Numbered from the stretch's first letter, positions 45,934-55,251 are shown. The stretch: 64,000 bases of DNA from Dulcicalothrix desertica PCC 7102 (GCF_003991905.1 NZ_RSCL01000007.1:1-64000); one strand, 5' to 3'. Made by a program: numbers and translations. The notes: generated from the sequence alone by a model not told the origin.

Positions 45934-46432
45934 GCTTATTTGTATTAAGTGAAAGTGGACAGAGGCGGGCAGGGATGCCCGCTCCACGCATGATGGGAGC
46001 GTAGATTGACCCAGTAACTTGAATGGGTCATAGACCAATATTGCCATCTACATTAAGACAGATATTTATTAGTCACTCAATACTTTAACAGGACGTATAT
46101 TATTTGACAGCTAATAAAAGGTCATGATAAAGTCATAAAAAAGTCATACTTTATACTAAAAAGCAACCTTATATGCTTACAACCGCACAGTACCTAGTTT
46201 AAAAACTGGAAATGGTACGCTAGTATTTGCGCTTATAAGCATGTAAATTTGTAGTATGTCGTCGGTTTATGTACGACTCCCACTCCAATAATGCTGTTTA
46301 ATGTGTCCATTTGATTAATTTGTGTAATTACGGATTTTATTTCCTGAAATACAGGTGGGTTTTGGTATGCCTAGATATTTTTGTATTGCTAAGTAGCATG
46401 AATACGTCATATCACCCACACAAAAGGAGATA
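45934..46432. other. intergenic region between the STAND paralogues
   Basis: 499 bases, no gene. A small palindrome GCGGGCA/TGCCCGC lies at 45965-45982 in a context (GACAGAGGCGGGCAGGGATG) typical of dispersed cyanobacterial repeats. No pentapeptide or WD40 sequence is left behind after the first gene's stop, so its 3' half is cleanly absent. A plausible ribosome site (AAAGGAG) precedes the second gene. Confidence 0.45.
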
Positions 46433-49400
46433 ATGGAATTGTTAACGGTTGAAGAAGGATTAGCCGTTGTTGAGCAGGTATTACCACAGGGACATTTAAA
46501 TAAAGTTCAGCAAATTGTTTTCCGCTGTTCCTGGGCTGGTCAGTCTTACAATGAAATTGCTAAGACTTACGACTATGATTATGGCTATATAAAAGACACT
46601 GGCTCGAAGCTGTGGCAATTACTGTCAGAACTGTTCGGTGAGAAGGTAACAAAGCTGAACATCAAGGGCGTATTGCTACGTTATATCAAATGTAGAGACG
46701 TTACATGTAACGTCTCTACAATCCATCAGGCTGTGTTCACGCAGTGTTCCGCAGGAAAACAAAATTATATTGATTGGGGAGAAGCGATAGATGTATCTAT
46801 ATTCTACGGGCGCCAATCTGAACTCACGACGCTACAACAGTGGATAAAACAAGACAAATGTCGTCTGGTTGCACTTTTAGGCATGGGTGGAATTGGTAAA
46901 ACTGCCTTATCAGTCAAATTAGCGCAACTAGTACAAGAGGAATTTGACTTTGTAATATGGCGTAGTCTCCGCGATGCTCCGACCATAGAAGAATTATTGG
47001 ATACATTAATCAAATTTTTCTCATCCCAGCAGGAAACTAACTTACCGCAAACAGTCGGCGCCTCCCTCTCGCGTTTAATTGAATATTTACGTAATTCACG
47101 TTGCTTGATAGTACTGGATAACTTTGATGCTGTGCTATCAAGCGGTAAGCGCGCGGGTAATTATCGCTTAGGTCATGAAGATTATGGGGAACTGCTGCAA
47201 AGGCTTTCTGAAATACCACATACTAGTTGTTTGGTATTAACTTCGCGTGAGAAACCAGCGGAAGTAGCTGCTTACTCTGGAGAATTTCTTCCGGTTCGTT
47301 CTTTGCAGTTATCGGGATTGAATAATAATGATGCACAAGGTATTCTAGCTGCGAAGGGTCTTACTGGGTCTGTGGATGAGATTGAGAAATTAATCAAGTG
47401 TTATGCAGGGAACCCACTAGCACTGAAAATAGCAGCAACTTCAATTTTTGATTTATTTAATGGTAGTGTTGCTGGCTTTTTACACAAAGGTACGACTGTT
47501 TTTAACGGTGTTCGTAACCTTTTAGACAGACAATTTCAGAGGTTGTCACAAGAAGAAAAAGATATAATGTACTGGACTTGTATTAATCGCGAACCCATAC
47601 AAGTGGGTCAATTACAAACGGATATTGTGCCAGCAGTGTCGAAAGGGAATATATTAGAATCATTAGAATCTTTAACTTGGCGTTCTTTAATTGAAAAAAG
47701 TAGAGACGTGATTAATCACGTCTCCACTAATCACGTTTCCACATTTACACAGCAACCTGTAATCATGGAATATATGACTGAGCGATTGGTTACAGGCGCC
47801 GTTGAGGAGATAAAAACAGGTAAGATTGAATTATTAAATAAATACGCTTTAATCAAGACTAATGCAAAAGATTATATTCGCTTTAGTCAAATTCGCGTAA
47901 TTTTATCACCAATATTAGCTCATTTACAATCTGACTTAAAATTACAATCTGAAATTGAACAAAAACTTAAAAATAATCTTTACAACCTACGTGATAAATT
48001 CCCAAATCTACCAGGATACTGTGGTGGAAATTTGATTAATTTGTTACGCCAACTAAAAGTTGATTTAACAGGGTATGATTTTTCGGGTTTAACAATTTGG
48101 CAAGCTGACTTACAAGGTGCCTGTTTACATGACTGTAATTTCTCCAATACCAATATTAGTAAATCGAATTTTAGCCAAGCATTAGCAAATATTCTTTCGG
48201 TAGATTTTAGCTCTGATGGAAAGCTTCTTGCTACAGGTGATGCTAATGGGGATATTTGTTTGTGGGATGTGGGTAACATACACACGTTAAATGTAGAGAC
48301 TAAACATGTAACGTCTTTACATGGTCATGTTGGTTGGGTGTGGTCTATTAAATTCAGTCCTGATGGAACACTTGTTAGTAGTGGTGAAGATGGTACTATC
48401 AGAGTCTGGAATATAAGCAGTGGTGAATGCTTGCACGTTATACAAGCTTATTCGATACGATGTGCATCGGTTAGTTTTAGCCCCGATGGAAAAATATTAG
48501 CAAGTGGTGGAGTTGATGGAACTATCAAAATTTGGGATGTCAAGACTTGGCAATGCGTAAATATACTTAATGGACATACAAAGCTTTTACGTGTGGTAGC
48601 TTTTAGTCCTTCGGGGTTATTCATTGCCAGTGGAAGCGATGACCATACTATAAAATTATGGAATACTAAGGACGCTGAATGTCTATATACATTTACAGAA
48701 CATACTGATGCAGTTCTTTCACTTGCTTTTAGTCCTTCGGGGCGCCTTCTCGCTACCGGAAGTGCAGATAAAACTGTAAAATTATGGCGCCTAGATACAG
48801 GGGAATGTTGGAAAACACTACAAGGTAATCAGCTTGATACAGTTGTTACAGTTGCCTTTAGTCCCAATGGAGACTTAGTTACTGGGGGTGAAGCATCTGT
48901 TATTAGTTTGTGGAATATTGAAACTGGACAATGTTTGCAAACTTTCGGTGGACATACAAGACGTGTCTGGTCAGTTACTTCTAACCCTCAAGGAAATATT
49001 CTTGCCAGTGTGAGTAGAGACCAAACTGTAAGACTATGGGATGTTGCCACAGGGAAATGCTTGAAAACCTTACAAGGTTACACAGGTCGAGTTTGGACGG
49101 TAGCTTTTAGTCAAGATGGTCAATTTTTAGCCAGTGGTACAGACAACACCGTTAGACTTTGGAATTTATCTAATAATAAGTGCTTTCAAACTTTCCACGG
49201 TCACACCTGTGAGGTTTGCGCGCTAACTTTTACTAACAATGGAAAACTCGCTAGCAGTAGCTACGACCAAACAATCAGAATTTGGGATACTACTAATATA
49301 GATGCTCATGGGCGCCTGCTTACAAATAATAAAAATGCATTCACCAAAGACGCGATATATCGCGTCTCTACAATAAAAGGACACGTAGGTTTTGTATTTT

Positions 49401-50104
49401 CTGTATCTTGTAGTCCAAACGGTCGGATTTTAGCTAGTGGTAGTGCAGATAGTACGGTTAAGCTATGGGATATTGAGACAGGAGAATGTTTTAAAACTAT
49501 AGACCCACAAATTGGTTGGGTTTTTTCTGTTGTTTGGAGTCCTGACGGGGAAATTTTTGCAGCTAGTGGCAGAGACGGTATTATCAAACTATGGAATACT
49601 AAAACTTGGGAATGTCTCAACACTCTAAAAGGACATCAAAGTTGGGTTTACTCCATTGCTATTAGTCCAGATAGTCAAATATTAGTTAGTGGTGGAACTG
49701 ATTTAAGTTTGAGAGTATGGGATATCAAAACAGGTAACTCGAAGTTAATTCCACAAGCACATACAAATATGATAACCAATATCAAATGTAGTCCTGATGG
49801 AAATACATTTGCTAGCTGTAGTCGTGACCAAACTATTAAAATTTGGAGTTATACAGGAAATTATCTAAAAACACTTGTAGGACATAAACATTGGATTTTA
49901 GGAATAGACTTCCACCCTAAACAACCAATATTAGCTAGTGCTAGTCAAGACCAAAATATTCGACTTTGGAATATAAATACAGGAGAGTGTAAAAATATTT
50001 TACAGGCGCCTCGTCCTTATGAAGGCATGAATATCACAAGTATAACAGGTTTAACTGTAGCACAAAAAGCTACTCTGAAAACACTTGGTGCTTTTGACTT
50101 ATAA
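46433..50104 (+). CDS. STAND NB-ARC ATPase with 14 WD40 blades
   Basis: 1223 aa, ATG 46433 after AAAGGAG. An N-terminal HTH (VQQIVFRCSWAGQSYNEIAKTYDYDYGYIKD) of the type found in vWA-MoxR-associated and NACHT proteins is followed by NB-ARC (GRQSELTTLQ, LLGMGGIGKTALS, CLIVLDNFD, GNPLALK), winged helix, a pentapeptide-like bridge (ADLQGACLHDCNFSNTNIS) and 14 WD40 repeats (~560-1200), enough for two seven-bladed propellers. The ATPase half is closely similar to the gene at 44197. Four GTAGAGACG elements are in frame: one in the HTH-ATPase linker, one in the winged helix, two in loops between blades. Likely a ligand-triggered oligomerising switch; the HTH may recruit an effector. No effector domain is fused. 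Confidence 0.9.
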   Translation: MELLTVEEGLAVVEQVLPQGHLNKVQQIVFRCSWAGQSYNEIAKTYDYDYGYIKDTGSKLWQLLSELFGEKVTKLNIKGVLLRYIKCRDVTCNVSTIHQAVFTQCSAGKQNYIDWGEAIDVSIFYGRQSELTTLQQWIKQDKCRLVALLGMGGIGKTALSVKLAQLVQEEFDFVIWRSLRDAPTIEELLDTLIKFFSSQQETNLPQTVGASLSRLIEYLRNSRCLIVLDNFDAVLSSGKRAGNYRLGHEDYGELLQRLSEIPHTSCLVLTSREKPAEVAAYSGEFLPVRSLQLSGLNNNDAQGILAAKGLTGSVDEIEKLIKCYAGNPLALKIAATSIFDLFNGSVAGFLHKGTTVFNGVRNLLDRQFQRLSQEEKDIMYWTCINREPIQVGQLQTDIVPAVSKGNILESLESLTWRSLIEKSRDVINHVSTNHVSTFTQQPVIMEYMTERLVTGAVEEIKTGKIELLNKYALIKTNAKDYIRFSQIRVILSPILAHLQSDLKLQSEIEQKLKNNLYNLRDKFPNLPGYCGGNLINLLRQLKVDLTGYDFSGLTIWQADLQGACLHDCNFSNTNISKSNFSQALANILSVDFSSDGKLLATGDANGDICLWDVGNIHTLNVETKHVTSLHGHVGWVWSIKFSPDGTLVSSGEDGTIRVWNISSGECLHVIQAYSIRCASVSFSPDGKILASGGVDGTIKIWDVKTWQCVNILNGHTKLLRVVAFSPSGLFIASGSDDHTIKLWNTKDAECLYTFTEHTDAVLSLAFSPSGRLLATGSADKTVKLWRLDTGECWKTLQGNQLDTVVTVAFSPNGDLVTGGEASVISLWNIETGQCLQTFGGHTRRVWSVTSNPQGNILASVSRDQTVRLWDVATGKCLKTLQGYTGRVWTVAFSQDGQFLASGTDNTVRLWNLSNNKCFQTFHGHTCEVCALTFTNNGKLASSSYDQTIRIWDTTNIDAHGRLLTNNKNAFTKDAIYRVSTIKGHVGFVFSVSCSPNGRILASGSADSTVKLWDIETGECFKTIDPQIGWVFSVVWSPDGEIFAASGRDGIIKLWNTKTWECLNTLKGHQSWVYSIAISPDSQILVSGGTDLSLRVWDIKTGNSKLIPQAHTNMITNIKCSPDGNTFASCSRDQTIKIWSYTGNYLKTLVGHKHWILGIDFHPKQPILASASQDQNIRLWNINTGECKNILQAPRPYEGMNITSITGLTVAQKATLKTLGAFDL
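46692..46719. repeat. 28-bp GTAGAGACG element, STAND gene 2, linker
   Basis: Perfect 28-bp palindrome (GTAGAGACGTTACA/TGTAACGTCTCTAC) in frame, encoding CRDVTCNVST. It sits at the same place as the copy at 44573 in the paralogue. Confidence 0.9.
47700..47727. repeat. 28-bp GTAGAGACG element with half-copy, STAND gene 2
   Basis: GTAGAGACGTGATT/AATCACGTCTCCAC, followed by a partial second arm TAATCACGTTTCCAC at 47728-47742. The paralogue lacks this half-copy: SRDVINHVSTNHVSTFTQQ here against NRDVIYPISTFTQQ there. So a five-codon duplication arose after the genes diverged. Confidence 0.85.
48293..48320. repeat. 28-bp GTAGAGACG element between WD40 blades 1 and 2
   Basis: GTAGAGACTAAACA/TGTAACGTCTTTAC encodes VETKHVTSL just before GHVGWVW. 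It lengthens the loop between blades relative to the others in the protein. Confidence 0.8.
49344..49371. repeat. 28-bp GTAGAGACG element between WD40 blades 9 and 10
   Basis: CCAAAGACGCGATA/TATCGCGTCTCTAC encodes TKDAIYRVST just before IKGHVGFVF. It again sits in an inter-blade loop, in a stretch longer than normal. Confidence 0.8.
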
Positions 50105-50113
50105 TGCATCATA

Positions 50114-50495
50114 ATCGTAGCTTGGGTGGAGCTTGCGCTTAGAGGTTGTTTGAAAAGTGTCATTCTATGTCATGCTGAGGAACGAAGGGCGCAGTTTTCC
50201 CGCAGGGTAGCATCTCAGTATATAGTTTCAAACCCTAGATTCTTCGTTCCGCTACGCTCCACTCAGAATGACAATTTATAGCTTACTAGACTTTTCAAAC
50301 ATCCTCTTACGTAGTATGCCGTAGGCGCAACCCAACATAAATACTCGTAAGGGTAGATAAGTTTTTATTATTATCTTGTGGCATTCGCATCCTTGCCCGT
50401 CCCTTAAATCTAAATTAAAAATCCCGGTAACTTTTATGATACCGGGATTGTTAAGATGTTAGGTTACGCGCTCTTAGCTCCACCCAACCTACGAT
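50114..50495. repeat. nested inverted-repeat elements
   Basis: Inner element 50142-50306: arms GAGGTTGTTTGAAAAGT and ACTTTTCAAACATCCTC with subterminal GTCATGCTGAGG and CTCAGAATGAC. It matches the repeat at 40478. Outer arms ATCGTAGCTTGGGTGGAGC (50114-50132) and GCTCCACCCAACCTACGAT (50477-50495) enclose it and the fasciclin terminator. One element seems to have inserted in another. The 401-base gap between the STAND and fasciclin genes is thus almost all repeats. Confidence 0.75.
50420..50449 (-). terminator. Rho-independent terminator of the fasciclin gene
   Basis: AATCCCGGTA (50420-50429) pairs with TACCGGGATT (50440-50449). On the minus strand the stem is followed by a T run, 60 bases past the fasciclin stop. 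Confidence 0.8.
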
Positions 50496-50505
50496 TTACT
50501 ACGAT

Positions 50506-51444
50506 TTACAAATCAGGGGGTAAAATCACTTTGTTGATGACGTGGATAACACCATTGCTAGCTTTTACGTCAGGTTGAACAACTTTAGCGTCGTTTACAG
50601 TTACACCAGTAGATGGGTCTACTTTAACGCCGATGGGTCCACCTTGCAGACTCTTGACTTCGCCAGATTTTAAGTCGCTGGAAAGTACTTGACCTGATAC
50701 TACGTGGTAGGTCAAAATTTTCACCAATACTTCTTTATTTTCTGGTTTTAACAAGTCTCTAACTGCATCTTGTGGCAACTCAGCAAATGCTGCGTCTGTT
50801 GGTGCAAAAACAGTGAAGGGACCCTTACCCTGTAAAGTTTCAGTTAGTCCAGCAGCTTGGAGTGCTTTGGTTAAAGTTTTGAATGAACCGTTTGCTTGAG
50901 CTACTGCAACAATATTTTTATTAGAGTCGGTTTGACTTCCTGGTTTTGTACCTGGTGTTGTTTCTGGTGGTGTTGGTGTAGTACCTGGACTTGGTGTTGT
51001 TTCTGGTGGTGTTGGTGTAACACTCGGTTCAGTTGGTACTGGTGCTGGTAAAGTTTCTGGGTTTGCTTCACCACCAGGTGCGGGTGGTGTAGTTGGACTA
51101 GAGGCGCCGCCACCTGGACAAGCACTACGGTTGTAAGGGCACTCCTGTAAAATACTAGGGGCTGGATTTAATTTAGGTCCAGGAGTTGTATTCTGAGCAG
51201 TTGGGCTTACTTTCTTCTTTTTCTTGGAATTTTGCTTTTCTGTATCGACCGTTGGTTCGCTCGGTACATACTGTGTGTTTGTCAGTACACGCTGACTGCG
51301 GTTGTAGGTTGTCTCCGCAAAAATACTGGGTTCTGGATTGAGTTTATTTTGGGCGCCTGCTGGCAAGTTAATCAAGAGACCAATGCCCGTTACTCCCACT
51401 ACGCCAGCCAAAAAGGGCAGCAAATTGCTGTTATTAACCTTCAT
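50506..51444 (-). CDS. exported fasciclin-domain protein
   Basis: 312 aa, ATG 51444. Signal peptide (NLLPFLAGVVGVTGIGLLI ending NLPAGAQ). A motif KLNP-PSI-E--YNRS appears twice (near residues 34 and 90). A Thr/Pro/Gly-rich linker holds DNA-level repeats (GGTGTTGTTTCTGGTGGTGT twice). The C-terminal fasciclin domain (~175-310) shows NIVAVAQANGSFKTLTKALQ, GPFTVFAPTDAAFAELP, YHVVSGQVL and NGVIHVINKVILPP. Fasciclin domains mediate adhesion in the periplasm or matrix. It is a single gene with its own terminator. Confidence 0.9.
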   Translation of the reverse strand: MKVNNSNLLPFLAGVVGVTGIGLLINLPAGAQNKLNPEPSIFAETTYNRSQRVLTNTQYVPSEPTVDTEKQNSKKKKKVSPTAQNTTPGPKLNPAPSILQECPYNRSACPGGGASSPTTPPAPGGEANPETLPAPVPTEPSVTPTPPETTPSPGTTPTPPETTPGTKPGSQTDSNKNIVAVAQANGSFKTLTKALQAAGLTETLQGKGPFTVFAPTDAAFAELPQDAVRDLLKPENKEVLVKILTYHVVSGQVLSSDLKSGEVKSLQGGPIGVKVDPSTGVTVNDAKVVQPDVKASNGVIHVINKVILPPDL

Positions 51445-52218
51445 AAATCTATATTTGGCTTAGATTTCCACACATTACATAGGAAACTTATAACATTTTT
51501 TTACGCACAAAATCTAACGAGCGAGAATAATATTTTTACTCATAAACGCCTTGTATTCATAATCTACAAATTTTAGGCACCAATATTTTTACTTGATGTA
51601 CGTGTATTGATTGAAAAGCAATCCAAGAAGCTCAAGGCTTATTATATAACCAATTGACCCCTTATATCCAATGCCAAACCATAATACGTCATTTCTACCC
51701 CTCACATTTTTCGCTACCACGAAAAAATATAAAGCATTAATCAATACATTTTAAAGTAATATTCTATACAAGTAATTTATTTTTTATTTGTCCAAGCTCT
51801 CAAAGCAATGCTACGCTTGTCTTATAGGTCAATAACACATTATAAATCCTAGTATATATGTAAACTATAATACATAGAATAAGCATTTTTGATACATGGA
51901 TAACGTTCATAAATAGTATTGAACTATTAAGAACTGTACAGGACGGATGCAAGTGTGAAATTGTTCCTCAAATTTTAATTTTTAAGAAAAATATTGCTTG
52001 TATAAGTGTTTTTCAGGCGATAATTGTTGTAAATTTAGTATTTTGGTGTATAAACTCAGTAATAATCTATCCTCCTTAAATGCTTGCAATTAAGGTAAAT
52101 ATATCGCTTGATAGTTGTACTGTAAAAATAAGTGCAAAGTATAATAGTCAATTGGACTAACACATATTAAAGATAAAATTGTACAATCGACCAGTCAACT
52201 AGTAGTAGGAAATACAAA
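51445..52218. other. long AT-rich intergenic region
   Basis: 774 bases between the divergent fasciclin and GST genes. It is very AT-rich with scattered TATAAT-like sites, suitable for both promoters, but I see no frame, strong hairpin or known regulatory motif. A short frame at 51232-51576 overlaps the fasciclin gene antisense and is not convincing. Confidence 0.4.
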
Positions 52219-53016
52219 ATGCTAGAATTGTACCAATTTGAACTTTCGCAATACTCAGAAAAGGTGCGATTGATTCTCGATTACAAAGGGTTAGATTACC
52301 GCAAAATCGAAGTTACACCTGGTATTGGGCAAGTTGACCTATTTCGCTTAACTGGACAAAGGCAAGTGCCTGTACTTAAAGACGGGAGTAGATATATTGT
52401 GGATTCTACTGAGATTGCAAAATATCTTGATTCAGTATATCCCGACCGTCCATTAATACCATTGGATACTAAGCGTCGGGGTTTAACGTTAATGATGGAG
52501 GAATGGGCTGACGAGTCGATTGGTATAAAAGGAAGAAAGGCACTTTTTGGCGCCATTAGCCAAGACCAGTATTTGCGTAAGTCATTACTACCAACAACGA
52601 CACCAGATATTTTAAGAACTTTGGTAGAGGGGGTACCAAGTGATTTTGTTAAAGCTTTGGGTATAGGTGTTGGTTATAGCCAGGACGCGATTAAGAGTGC
52701 AATCGAAGACTTAAAGCAAGATTTAGAAGCATTATGTTTAATATTGCAGGATAGTCCATATTTAACAGGGGATGAGCCGACTTTAGCCGACTTTGCCGTG
52801 GCAGGTTTATCTATATTGTTAAAATTTCCTGAAGGTGACTATTTAGATTTGCCAATTGGTGTAAGAGGCAAAGGTGTACCCGAATTAGCAAATAGCCTAA
52901 CTTATGAACGCTTTTTCACTTGGCGTGATAATTTGTACGCACGCTACCGTAAACCTTTAGCATACACCTCAGTTATATCTGGTGGTGGCGCCCCAACTTC
53001 AATTCAAATCGATTAA
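52219..53016 (+). CDS. glutathione S-transferase family protein
   Basis: 265 aa, ATG 52219 with GTAGGAAA upstream. The N-terminal thioredoxin-like domain (LELYQFELSQYSEKVRLILDYKGLDY, RQVPVLKDG, VDSTEIAKYLDSVYPDRPLIP) has the usual VPVL cis-Pro and (D/E)ST glutathione-site motif. The C-terminal helical domain (LPTLADFAVAGLSI-type DEPTLADFAVAGL) contains the N-capping/hydrophobic staple Asp. It would conjugate or reduce electrophiles with glutathione in the cytoplasm. It stands alone. Substrate unknown. Confidence 0.9.
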   Translation: MLELYQFELSQYSEKVRLILDYKGLDYRKIEVTPGIGQVDLFRLTGQRQVPVLKDGSRYIVDSTEIAKYLDSVYPDRPLIPLDTKRRGLTLMMEEWADESIGIKGRKALFGAISQDQYLRKSLLPTTTPDILRTLVEGVPSDFVKALGIGVGYSQDAIKSAIEDLKQDLEALCLILQDSPYLTGDEPTLADFAVAGLSILLKFPEGDYLDLPIGVRGKGVPELANSLTYERFFTWRDNLYARYRKPLAYTSVISGGGAPTSIQID

Positions 53017-53161
53017 ACAAACTGAAGGGGGAGAGCGAAAAGAGCATTTTTTTCTTATCCTTTACCCCTTTTTTCTGTTGTAGTACATTTTTTCTTGATT
53101 TTTTAACATTTATATTAAAATTCGATTTAATATATATCGAGAACATTATGTGCTTATTAAC

Positions 53162-54895
53162 ATGCAGTTGGGACAGCCGTTAGGTTCAATTACTCAAGGT
53201 TCGCTTACAGGTGGACTAGAAGTTCGTTTGCACCCCGATATTTCAGTTGAAGATATGCGGGTCGGGAAATTTTTAGTAGTGCAGGGGATGCGGTCGCGTT
53301 TCTTTTGTATGTTGACTGATGTTGCACTTGGTATTGCAAATCAGCGAATTATTGCAAATCCTCCAAATTGGGAAGATAGTTTTTTACGTGAAGTGTTGGC
53401 AGGTAGTGGTACTTATGGCACTATTAATCTGGCGCCGATGTTAATGTTTACCCCCGAAGCTGAGGAGAGACCAACATTCACAAATGGAAAATCTGCAAAT
53501 CGTGAAGTCCCAAATGGACTTAAAGGTTTAGCATCATTTGAACCGCAAACCAGCACGACAATGGAATTGTTACCAGTAAAAACGATTCCCAGTCACTTTA
53601 GCCAAGTTTACGAAGCATCCGAAGAAGATTTTCGTCGCGTTTTTGGTTGGGAAGACGACATTCATCGTAAGAATTTTTCTATTGGCAAACCATTAGATAT
53701 GGATGTTCCGGTATGTATCGACTTAGATAGATTTGTTGAACGCAGTAACGGTGTATTTGGTAAATCAGGTACCGGAAAATCTTTCTTAACTCGCTTACTA
53801 TTAGCTGGGATAGTTCGCAAAAATGCCGGGGTTAACCTTATATTTGATATGCACTCAGAATATGGTTGGCAAGCTGTTTGCGAAGGAAAACAATACAGTA
53901 CAGTAAAAGGGTTAAAGCAATTATTCCCTGATAAAGTCGAAGTATATACCCTTGACCCAGCCTCTACAAAACGTCGAGGTGTACAAAACGCTCAAGAATT
54001 ATACCTTAGCTACGACCAAATCGAAGTAGAAGATATTCGTCTTTGTAGTCGTGACCTTGGACTTTCGGAAGCAAGTCTAGATAACGCGAATATACTCTTT
54101 GCAGAATTTGGAAAATCTTGGATTCTTCAATTAATCAACATGACCAACGAAGAAATCAAGACATTTTGCGAAGAAAAACGCGGACACCAAGGTTCCATCA
54201 CCGCATTACAGCGCAAACTGTTACGCATGGAGAACCTAAAATACATGCGGTCGGCATGTCCACAGAATTATGTCAACCAAATTTTAAAAACTCTTGAAGC
54301 TGGCAAAAACATAGTAATTGAATTTGGTTCGCAGTCGGACATGTTATCGTACATGCTGGTGACAAACATGATTACACGTCGTATTCACCAACATTATGTA
54401 GCCAAAGCCGAGAAATTTCTCCAATCAGGTAATGTGGCAGATAAACCGACTCAACTAGTAATTACGATTGAAGAAGCACACCGTTTCCTCGACCCTGCTA
54501 TTGTTGCCAGTACCATCTTTGGAACCATCGCGCGTGAAATGCGGAAATATTTCGTAACTTTATTGGTAGTAGACCAGCGACCATCAGGAATTGATAATGA
54601 AGTTATGTCTCAAATAGGGACGCGCGTTACTGCATTACTAAACGACGAAAAAGACATCGAAGCAATCTTTACCGGAGTATCAGGTGGTACCGCATTACGC
54701 TCAGTACTAGCAAAACTAGACTCAAAACAACAAGCATTAATTCTAGGTCACGCAGTACCAATGCCAGTAGTCGTGCGTACACGTCCATACGATGAACAAT
54801 TCTACCGCGAAATAGGAGATCCAATTTGGGAAGAAAAAGACGACGAAGAAGTATTCGCAGCAGCAGAACTAGCAAAAGCCGACTTAGGATTTTAA
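53162..54895 (+). CDS. HerA/FtsK-like ATPase with HAS barrel
   Basis: 577 aa from ATG 53162 (a GTG four codons earlier is possible). The N-terminal beta barrel (GSITQGSLTGGLEVRL, VGKFLVVQG) is the HAS domain seen in HerA-type translocases. The ATPase core has Walker A GVFGKSGTGKSFLTRLL (~200), LIFDMHSEYGW, and Walker B LVITIEEAHRFL (~436). YFVTLLVVDQRPSGIDNEVMSQIGTRV is the conserved C-terminal part. HerA proteins move DNA, often with NurA; no NurA-like gene is adjacent. Its genome-wide conservation in cyanobacteria suggests a housekeeping function more than a defence one, but that is from memory. Confidence 0.85.
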   Translation: MQLGQPLGSITQGSLTGGLEVRLHPDISVEDMRVGKFLVVQGMRSRFFCMLTDVALGIANQRIIANPPNWEDSFLREVLAGSGTYGTINLAPMLMFTPEAEERPTFTNGKSANREVPNGLKGLASFEPQTSTTMELLPVKTIPSHFSQVYEASEEDFRRVFGWEDDIHRKNFSIGKPLDMDVPVCIDLDRFVERSNGVFGKSGTGKSFLTRLLLAGIVRKNAGVNLIFDMHSEYGWQAVCEGKQYSTVKGLKQLFPDKVEVYTLDPASTKRRGVQNAQELYLSYDQIEVEDIRLCSRDLGLSEASLDNANILFAEFGKSWILQLINMTNEEIKTFCEEKRGHQGSITALQRKLLRMENLKYMRSACPQNYVNQILKTLEAGKNIVIEFGSQSDMLSYMLVTNMITRRIHQHYVAKAEKFLQSGNVADKPTQLVITIEEAHRFLDPAIVASTIFGTIAREMRKYFVTLLVVDQRPSGIDNEVMSQIGTRVTALLNDEKDIEAIFTGVSGGTALRSVLAKLDSKQQALILGHAVPMPVVVRTRPYDEQFYREIGDPIWEEKDDEEVFAAAELAKADLGF

Positions 54896-55251
54896 TTTAA
54901 TATTGTCATGCTGAGGTACGAAGCATCTCTCAACTGTCATGCTGAGGAACGTTAACGCAGTTTTCCCGAAGGGTAGCATCTCCAAATTGTCATGCTGAGG
55001 TACGAAGCATCTTTAACTATCATTAATAAATATGTTGTACATACACCCTAGAAGGGTGAGACTATACGAACGAAGCCTGCCTACGCAGGCTAAAAAACTT
55101 TATTATTTGTGTTATTGATAAAATATCATGAGTCGTGAACGTAAACGTAAACGGAGTTTTCCCGTTATCCGAAGGGTAGGGTAGCATCTCCAATATTCTC
55201 TTACTTACAAACATTATAAAGTTGTAATATTTTTTTAAGATAGCTCAAATT
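54896..55251. repeat. clustered TGTCATGCTGAGG repeats
   Basis: TGTCATGCTGAGG[T/A]ACG recurs at 54904, 54935 and 54988, each followed by GAAGCATCT or GGGTAGCATCTCC. A GCCTGC/GCAGGC palindrome (CCTGCCTACGCAGGC) follows near 55077. These are half-copies of the element at 50142-50306. The 356-base stretch has no gene until BrnT. Confidence 0.65.

Noticed and set aside
53162-54895. HerA-like ATPase as part of a defence system
   Set aside because: No nuclease or SIR2/NurA partner lies next to it; the neighbours are a GST gene and repeats.
54896-55200. Repeated TGTCATGCTGAGG units as a CRISPR array
   Set aside because: Only three irregularly spaced copies, and the same units are parts of dispersed elements at 40478 and 50142.
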